A stretch of DNA of 64,000 nucleotides from JAWLHK01 sp041690355 [NCBI: bacterium]. GTDB taxonomy: Bacteria > J088 > JAWLBW01. A model generated the notes under the pieces. That model was not told the origin of the DNA. It searched no databases and saw nothing but the letters and a program-made list of their open reading frames with translations. Every line of letters begins with the position of its first letter. Positions within the stretch are counted from its first letter, which is position 1. A program made the translations under genes and the position numbers. The stretch spans positions 186,001 to 250,000 of the forward strand of contig JAWLHK010000004.1 in the NCBI GenBank assembly GCA_041690355.1, read 5' to 3'. Of this stretch, positions 58,384 to 64,000 are shown in pieces.

Positions 58384-59567
58384 CAGGAACCCTGCTTCCC
58401 TTCGCTTTCGGGCGGAATTTCACGCAGCGCCATGCCCTGCAACGGAGTGGCGATCCGGCTGGTCACGATGCGCTCGCCGGCGGCAAGCCCGGACCGCACG
58501 AGCACGGAGTCTGCGCGGCGCCAGGCGACCTCGACCGGGCGGATTTCGAGGCGGCTGTCGGGAGTCATGACGTAGACCTCATCCCCTTCGCGCAAGGCGA
58601 CACGGGGAATCTCAATGACGTCTTCGAGCGCCTTGCCCTCGATGCGCACGTTCACAAAGGCGCCGAGAAAGAGCGGCAGCGGATTACTACCGTCGAGCGG
58701 TTGGGGAATATTGATCAGCAGACGCGCCATGCGCCCCGCCTGCTCCAGATCGCCGAGCAGCCTGACCGCTTCGCCGTTCCAAACACCGCGATCGGCGCCC
58801 GCATTAAGGATCACCTCGGCGCGGGCGCCCTGTTCACCGTCGGAGGGGAGGCGAATCGAAGCCACTTTATCGAGGGGAATCGAGGCCTGCACACGGAAGA
58901 TGTCAGTACCGACCAGCGCCGCGACGCGCACCGAAGGGCCCACGATCTGGCCGACGTCGACCGACTCGGACTGCACGAGGGCGTTCATGGGCGCGGTCAC
59001 CGTGGTGCGCTCGAGCGCGAGCTGCGCCTGCGCCAGGGCGCTGCGCGCCCCTTCGAGGGCGGCCTCGGCGGCGCGCAGCTGCGGTTCGCGCAGCACGAGC
59101 GGATTCGTGGCGCCGGTGACGGCGGCGCGATCGCGGGTCAACGCCAGCTCTTTCTCGGCGACGAGGCCGCGGCCCCGCTCCACCTCGAGCTCCACCTCGG
59201 CGCGGCGCACCTGGGCGCGCGCCTGGTTGACGGCGAGCTCGAAATCGCGCGGGTCGATGCGCATCAGCGGCGCTCCCTTGCTCACGCGGGCGCCAGCGAC
59301 GAGATCGGGGCTCTTCCACACGACGCGGCCGGAGACCTGCGGCGAGAGCGCGACCTGACTCGCCGGCACAACGGTGCCCTGGGCCTCGATCCAGGTCGCA
59401 TGCCGCCGGGCCTGCACCTCGAGAACCTCGACGAGCGCGGCCCGCTCTTCAATGGGGTTTTTTTCGGCCTTCGGTTTCGTGCGGACCAGGGTGACGAATC
59501 CGATGATGCCGACGACCAGAATAATCAGGGGGACGACGCCCCGAGACAGCAGTTTGCGACGATCCAC
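58383..59567 (-). CDS. RND efflux periplasmic adaptor
   Basis: A 394-residue membrane fusion protein: N-terminal anchor helix (about 10-28), barrel/lipoyl half 1 (TWIEAQGTVVPASQVALSPQVSGRVVW), a coiled-coil hairpin of Ala/Glu/Arg-rich helices (about 110-200), lipoyl half 2 (TVTAPMNALVQSESVDVGQIV), and C-terminal beta domains. It links the pump to an outer-membrane channel. The start is GTG 59567 because AGGAG (plus 59574-59578) is six bases upstream. The frame continues far upstream without a signal, so longer versions are unlikely. Confidence 0.9.
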   Translation of the reverse strand: MDRRKLLSRGVVPLIILVVGIIGFVTLVRTKPKAEKNPIEERAALVEVLEVQARRHATWIEAQGTVVPASQVALSPQVSGRVVWKSPDLVAGARVSKGAPLMRIDPRDFELAVNQARAQVRRAEVELEVERGRGLVAEKELALTRDRAAVTGATNPLVLREPQLRAAEAALEGARSALAQAQLALERTTVTAPMNALVQSESVDVGQIVGPSVRVAALVGTDIFRVQASIPLDKVASIRLPSDGEQGARAEVILNAGADRGVWNGEAVRLLGDLEQAGRMARLLINIPQPLDGSNPLPLFLGAFVNVRIEGKALEDVIEIPRVALREGDEVYVMTPDSRLEIRPVEVAWRRADSVLVRSGLAAGERIVTSRIATPLQGMALREIPPESEGKQGS

Positions 59568-59737
59568 GCGAGACTCCTTCGAGGGCCGCGCGCCTGCGCG
59601 GCCTCCATCCAGCCGGACGAGACGCGCCGCCTCGCCCCCCGCGCGCGCCGGGGTGCATCGCGGGTCAATCTTACAGTGTACCCCTCGCGGGCGGGCGCAG
59701 GCGAATCCGGCAATCGGAATCGGCCTGCCGCCGGGCC

Positions 59738-62700
59738 TCAGGGATCGGTCGTGAGGAGGTAGATCCGCCCCGCCTGGTATGCGGTGTGCGCGCTTCCGGG
59801 ACTGCCGATGACCCATTCGGGCCGCGGCATCCCGTTCCACTCCAGCGGCGCCAGCAGGCTGTAGCCCAGCCCGCCGTCGAGCGGATGGCCGGGAACTTCG
59901 TACAGAAACTCCCCGGTCGATCCGTCGAGCACGAATGTGCGCCCGACCGCATACTGGAAGCTCTGGAGCAGGCCGGGCGCGCCGACAATCGCGTCGGGGA
60001 CGCCGTCGCCGCTCACGTCGGCCATGGCCAGGGCCGAGCCGAAGCGAGGGCTGCCGCCCACGTCGGCAGCCGACTGCAGCCAGCGCTGCCCCCAATGGTC
60101 GCGCTTCGGCGACCAGGTGACCGCCACGGCGAACCCCGAAAGCATGTCGAGAGACGCGGGCGCGCCGATGAGCAGATCGGGATGGCCGTCGCCGTCCAGA
60201 TCGCCGGCACTCGCCAGCGCCGCGCCGAAACGGTTGCTCCAATACGGCGGCGCGGGAACGGCCCCGAGCAGGTCGCCGTCTGCCCCGCTGAAGACGTAGA
60301 CGCCGCCGGCGTATTCGTGCCCGACGGCCCCGGGCGCCCCCACGACGTAATCGGGCGTGCCGTCGAGATCGAAATCGACGCCCCCCAGCACGTCGGCACC
60401 GAAAAGCTGTCCGGGTGCGCCGTCGTGCACCCGCAGAACCGAGAAGTCGGCTCCGTCGAGCACGACGACACGGCCGGGACCCTCGCCGGGCGGGTCGCCC
60501 GATTCACGCGGCCACAGGCAGTCGCGGTGTGCGCACCCCAACCCCCCGACGACGACTTCGGAAACTCCATCTCCCGTGAGATCGCCGAGCACGGCGACGG
60601 CGAATCCGGCCTGCTGGCCTTCGAAGGTGCCGGCGTAGCTGTCGAGCAGCGCGCCGCCACCGTCGAGGAGATCGAGTCGGCCGCCGAGCAGAAGACCGCC
60701 CGAATCCGCAAGCGGTGAGGAAAGCAGAATCTCCGGCGCGCCGTCGCCGCGCAGGTCACCGATGGCGAGTGGCTGACCGGGAAGGTCGTAGTCGACCGGG
60801 AGCTGCCCCGAACCGGCGGAACCCAGCCAGGCCTCGGCCACCGGATCGAAGGTCCAGACGACGCCGTCGGCGCCCGCGACATAGATATCGGCGACGCCGT
60901 CAAGGTTGCGGTCGCCCGCGCCAAGACTGCCGCCGAGGCGCTGATCCTCAGTCATGCCGTCGGCAAACCCGATTATGCGAAGGTCGGTCGTGCGGCTGAT
61001 CTCGCCGCTGTACGGGCTTGCGCAGGCGCCGTCCCAGGCGCGCGCGCGAAGGTAGTACGTCGTCGAGACCGGGAGCGGCACGATCGCACCGAATCCGGCC
61101 GGCGTGCGCGGCGCCGGCACCAGCGGCGCACCCGGACCGATGGGGTTCGCATAGGCATAGGGGGGACCGGGCTGCGTCGCGAAATCCACCTCGTAGTAGC
61201 CGCCGAACGGGACCGAGTCGATGCGATAGAACATGCTCGCGGCGCCGCTCGTCGGATCGCCCAGCCCGGCCCAGGCCAGAAAGCGCGGCGCGGGAAGCGT
61301 CGTATACGCTGTGACCGGCGGCGGCGAAGCGGCTTCGAATCCGCCGAGGTCGACGACCGAAACCGAGGCGTAATAGACGCGGCAGTTGGGAACGGATGCG
61401 GCGAACCAGCCGCGCATCTCGGGGACGTAGTCGGGCGCGCAGGTTACTTGCGGGTCGTAAGCCGCGATGCCGGCCGGGCCGGCCTTGCAGACATACTCGC
61501 GCAGCGAATACGTGCGGTCGACCCACACCGCGCCCGTCTCGTCGGTCACGCGGATGTGATAGGCCTCGGTATCCCAGTTGTCGTCCCGGAACCGGAATTC
61601 GAACGAGCGGTTCACCCCGCGCACGGCCGAAAACGTAACCGGACCGGGCGGAACGGTGTTCACGACGACGGCTTTACGTGTATCCACCTCCCAGTCCGAA
61701 GCGTTCCACGCGGCATCGCGTACGCGAAACGAGAGGTAGCCCCTGCCGTCGAGGCCGAACGCCTGCGGCACCGTCCACGTCACGGGAGCCGGCGCCGAGA
61801 GTGAAAAGGCGAGAGCAGCCGGTCCCCCGATGGCGCTCAGGTCGGCTTCGCCGGCGACCGCGTCATCGCCACGGGAGTTGACGAGCACTTCAAGGACGTC
61901 ACCCTCGCCCCCGATTCCCGCGCGCGGAGCGTCGACAGACCAATCAACGAAGATACGCTGGAGATCGACCGGCGGCGGAGTCGAGTCATTTTCCATCCAG
62001 ACGGACGGGCTTTCGCGCCCGAACAGATCCGTCGCCGTGACGTAGATGATATCGTCGGGTTCTTCGACGTTGCCGGGGACGCTGCCATCGCCGATGCCGA
62101 CCGGTCCGAACGAGCCGTCCTCTCGAACGAGCACCTCGCCCAACTGCCGGCTCAGGTTGCGATCGGCGTACACGCGCAGCCGCGTTCCGGCTTCGGCGGC
62201 ATCGGCGAGCCCTTCGAGACGATCCTCCGATCCGGGGGGCGCCGTGTGCACGACCAGCCGGTCAACCAACGGGGGATACGGCGGGTTCGTCTTGACGACG
62301 ATGTCGTCGGTGACGGCCTCGGCAAACTCGCCGTAGGAATTGAAAAAACGCGCGTATACGGTCTTGCGCCCCTGCCCCGCAGACAGTTGGAAGCCGACCG
62401 TGCCGCCGGCGACGAAGGAGATCGGCAAGACCGCGTCGAGGTCGGCAGACGATTCAGCCAGGGAGACGCGCGCGCCGTTCACCGCCTGCAGGCGAACCGC
62501 GACCGTGTGAGAACGGGTCTCGGGCCGGTCGTCGTCGAGGACGATCGAGAGCCCCGAGAGCGGCAGGGGGGGCTCCTCCTCCATCCCCGAAGTCTCGTCC
62601 GGATCGGCGGGCTGCTCCTCGCCGCCGTCGGCGTCGGTGGCCCGGACGACGACGATGACACCCGGCAGACCACCCGAACCGACACCGAGCGCGCGCCCGT

Positions 62701-63022
62701 CGGCGCGCGCGTCGCCGTCGACGTCGACCACGGCATCGAACCGGCCTTCGACGCGGAACACGGCGCGGCCCCCGGCATCGGTGCGCGCCGAGGTCCAGTC
62801 TGTCGCAACGGCCGGATAACGCTCCCGCGCATCGGCAGGGGCCAGGTAAACGGAAACGCCGGCGGCCGGCGTACGGGAGTCGTAGGTCGACCCGCCGCGC
62901 ACGATACGGTCGAGCCAGACGACATGAACCGAAAGGTCGGCACCGACCTCATCGCGCCCGCACGCCGCGCTGAGCAGCAGAAGCGACGCAACGAGCGGGC
63001 GGATGTGCGTTTTCGGCTCCAT
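59738..63022 (-). CDS. Large FG-GAP (integrin-like) lipoprotein
   Basis: A 1094-residue predicted lipoprotein (lipobox SAAC, Gly next). N-terminal beta domains (about 25-600) include an Asp/Glu/Pro-rich linker and Ig/fibronectin-like repeats. From about residue 700 come at least five FG-GAP-type units, such as DLTGDGVSEVVVGG, DLDGTPDYVVGAPG, DLDGDGHPDLLIGAP and DVSGDGVPDAIVGAPG, whose DxDGDG loops should bind calcium. Together they make a beta-propeller like the integrin alpha head. A surface adhesion or recognition role is plausible. ATG 63022 is preferred to an in-frame GTG/ATG 15 bases upstream since it gives the cleaner signal. Confidence 0.75.
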   Translation of the reverse strand: MEPKTHIRPLVASLLLLSAACGRDEVGADLSVHVVWLDRIVRGGSTYDSRTPAAGVSVYLAPADARERYPAVATDWTSARTDAGGRAVFRVEGRFDAVVDVDGDARADGRALGVGSGGLPGVIVVVRATDADGGEEQPADPDETSGMEEEPPLPLSGLSIVLDDDRPETRSHTVAVRLQAVNGARVSLAESSADLDAVLPISFVAGGTVGFQLSAGQGRKTVYARFFNSYGEFAEAVTDDIVVKTNPPYPPLVDRLVVHTAPPGSEDRLEGLADAAEAGTRLRVYADRNLSRQLGEVLVREDGSFGPVGIGDGSVPGNVEEPDDIIYVTATDLFGRESPSVWMENDSTPPPVDLQRIFVDWSVDAPRAGIGGEGDVLEVLVNSRGDDAVAGEADLSAIGGPAALAFSLSAPAPVTWTVPQAFGLDGRGYLSFRVRDAAWNASDWEVDTRKAVVVNTVPPGPVTFSAVRGVNRSFEFRFRDDNWDTEAYHIRVTDETGAVWVDRTYSLREYVCKAGPAGIAAYDPQVTCAPDYVPEMRGWFAASVPNCRVYYASVSVVDLGGFEAASPPPVTAYTTLPAPRFLAWAGLGDPTSGAASMFYRIDSVPFGGYYEVDFATQPGPPYAYANPIGPGAPLVPAPRTPAGFGAIVPLPVSTTYYLRARAWDGACASPYSGEISRTTDLRIIGFADGMTEDQRLGGSLGAGDRNLDGVADIYVAGADGVVWTFDPVAEAWLGSAGSGQLPVDYDLPGQPLAIGDLRGDGAPEILLSSPLADSGGLLLGGRLDLLDGGGALLDSYAGTFEGQQAGFAVAVLGDLTGDGVSEVVVGGLGCAHRDCLWPRESGDPPGEGPGRVVVLDGADFSVLRVHDGAPGQLFGADVLGGVDFDLDGTPDYVVGAPGAVGHEYAGGVYVFSGADGDLLGAVPAPPYWSNRFGAALASAGDLDGDGHPDLLIGAPASLDMLSGFAVAVTWSPKRDHWGQRWLQSAADVGGSPRFGSALAMADVSGDGVPDAIVGAPGLLQSFQYAVGRTFVLDGSTGEFLYEVPGHPLDGGLGYSLLAPLEWNGMPRPEWVIGSPGSAHTAYQAGRIYLLTTDP

Positions 63023-63085
63023 GGCGTGACCGCACACAGTCTATCACGCGCGCAGACCGGTCAACCAACCGGGTCGCTGCGGCCG

Positions 63086-64000
63086 CTACAGCCCGGCAGA
63101 CTCAATCAAATCGTAGAGCGCCACCAGGAAGTTGTACCCCTGTGGATCGCGCGCCATCTCGAGCTCCCGTCCCCAGTACCAGAGGTCGGGCACGGTGCGC
63201 AGATACCCGAACGGATAGCTGGTGAAGCTCTCCCGGTCGACCGCGAGCTCGTCCAGGGGAAATCGATAGGTACCCGCCTGACGCGCGGCCAGCGCGATCC
63301 CGCGATCACGAAGCGATTCGGCACGGGCCAGCGCGCGGGCCCAAGCGAGGTCGTCGCCGCGCACGCCGGCGAGTACGACGTCGTAAAGAGACCGCATGAA
63401 GCGCGCGCGTATGGCATTCATCTGCAGGCCCAGCAGAAACTCCCGGTGGATGCGGCGGGGCGGCGCGGGAATGCGGTCGCCGAGCGTAGCCCAGCGCTGT
63501 GCATGTCCTTCACTCTCTTCAACGATGCCGTCGAGCTGGGGCAGTTCGGCGGCGGCAAAGGCCTCGGCCGCAGCGAGGTCCATTTTCGCGACTTCGTAGA
63601 GCCGCACCCGGATGGGCTGCGCGTGGATATCCGCGAAGTGCCCGATATCATCCGCGGCGTCCCAGGCAATGAGCCAGCGGATACCGTTCTTCTCGAGCAG
63701 TTCGTCGCCCTGCCAGCGGGTGTGCGCGTCGAAGGCGGCGACCGCGTCATCGGCCGCGGAACCGAACATGCTGAAGACGCGGCGCACGGGCGCGAGATAG
63801 TCGGCATCGGGAGCGTAAACGTGCCAGGCCGCCGCCAGATCGTTCAGCCAGTATCCCCATTCGAAACCCGAACTGAAGTTGATCTGCCCGTCCATGCCGC
63901 TGTCGCGCAGGTTGTACAGATCGAGCCAGCGCGCGTAGACGTACTGGGGAAGAAAGAGCGGGATGTCGTTGTCGAACGTCACCCAGTAGGCCGTCTCGGG
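63086..64000 (-). CDS. C-terminal part of an unrecognised protein, cut by the window edge
   Basis: The open frame runs from beyond the right edge (reading PETAYWVTFDND at the start) to a stop at 63086, giving 304 residues. It is rich in Trp, Tyr and Ala (QYVYARWLDLYNLRD, FSSGFEWGYWLNDLAAAW, VPDLWYWGRELEMA) and predicted helical, without repeats or transmembrane segments. A GTG at 63982 could be taken for a start, but the frame upstream stays open and coding-like. The pattern resembles solenoid glycosidase-like proteins, but I cannot name a family. Confidence 0.6.
   Translation of the reverse strand, partial: PETAYWVTFDNDIPLFLPQYVYARWLDLYNLRDSGMDGQINFSSGFEWGYWLNDLAAAWHVYAPDADYLAPVRRVFSMFGSAADDAVAAFDAHTRWQGDELLEKNGIRWLIAWDAADDIGHFADIHAQPIRVRLYEVAKMDLAAAEAFAAAELPQLDGIVEESEGHAQRWATLGDRIPAPPRRIHREFLLGLQMNAIRARFMRSLYDVVLAGVRGDDLAWARALARAESLRDRGIALAARQAGTYRFPLDELAVDRESFTSYPFGYLRTVPDLWYWGRELEMARDPQGYNFLVALYDLIESAGL

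Noticed and set aside
56008-58575. A plus-strand open frame of 855 codons opposite the RND transporter
   Set aside because: Antisense shadow of a pump with intact family motifs; composition is dominated by Asp, Glu, His and Arg as expected from reverse reading.
63038-63064. TTGACC and TAGACT on the minus strand before the FG-GAP gene as a promoter
   Set aside because: The spacer is only 15 bases, shorter than in the good promoters of this window (17-18).

Overview
The window is a G+C-rich, gene-dense stretch of a Gram-negative chromosome with no rRNA, tRNA, insertion sequence, prophage or CRISPR array that I could find. It encodes outer-membrane porins, lipoproteins, RND efflux and heptose activation. 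It also carries a subtilase with a MYXO-CTERM-like tail, a lipoprotein with a Cys-rich head, a PilZ/AMIN fusion and TPR metallopeptidases. Together these suggest a deltaproteobacterial-type lineage (Myxococcota or a relative). This is inference; no marker gene fixes the taxon. Recognisable promoters follow a sigma70 pattern (TTGACA, about 17 bases, TAnnnT).

Layout. 1-2744: end of recN, a short-form N-acetylglutamate synthase, a PmbA/TldE-like protein and a PP2C phosphatase, head to tail. 2891-13157: an M23 peptidase, a TPR metallopeptidase, then a tightly overlapping MoxR / DUF58 / BatA-like / DUF4159 / VWA-glutamine-amidotransferase-like operon and a small unknown protein. 13140-20446 (minus): a degenerate methyltransferase, a barrel protein with PEGA-like repeats, a PilZ-TM-AMIN-like protein, a cyclic-nucleotide-binding protein / lipoprotein / rfaE2 operon, and trxB. 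20635-28154 (plus): two very small genes, a TPR-barrel / FecR / lipoprotein operon, another lipoprotein and a FadL porin, punctuated by clear terminators.

28220-31755 (minus) is the most unusual part. It is a four-gene operon: DUF547 protein, a fusion of thioredoxin-type arsenate reductase with methylthioadenosine phosphorylase, a TVP38/TMEM64 membrane protein, and a family-2 glycosyltransferase of the rSAM/selenodomain-associated type. These families resemble the accessory genes of arsenosugar biosynthesis, but the core ArsM and ArsS enzymes are not in the window. The fusion would join the first step (arsenate to arsenite) to a late step (removal of adenine from a 5'-modified 5'-deoxyadenosine).

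31875-37246 (plus): CPBP protease, SDR, TetR regulator, PlsC-type acyltransferase and long-chain acyl-CoA ligase, followed by a heptameric tandem-repeat patch. 37348-43518: an SPW-VKOR-SPW membrane protein, TatT-like TPR protein, exonuclease III, a small unknown protein, an SDR, a YbhN-type membrane protein and a gamma carbonic anhydrase-like protein. 43716-55179: a surface subtilase, a SurA-like anchored protein, PhoX plus a di-heme protein, an alpha/beta hydrolase, a GT-A glycosyltransferase, an acyl-CoA dehydrogenase and a 66-residue protein. 55192-64000 (minus): an RND efflux pump with its adaptor, a large FG-GAP lipoprotein, and the C-terminal part of an unrecognised protein running off the window.
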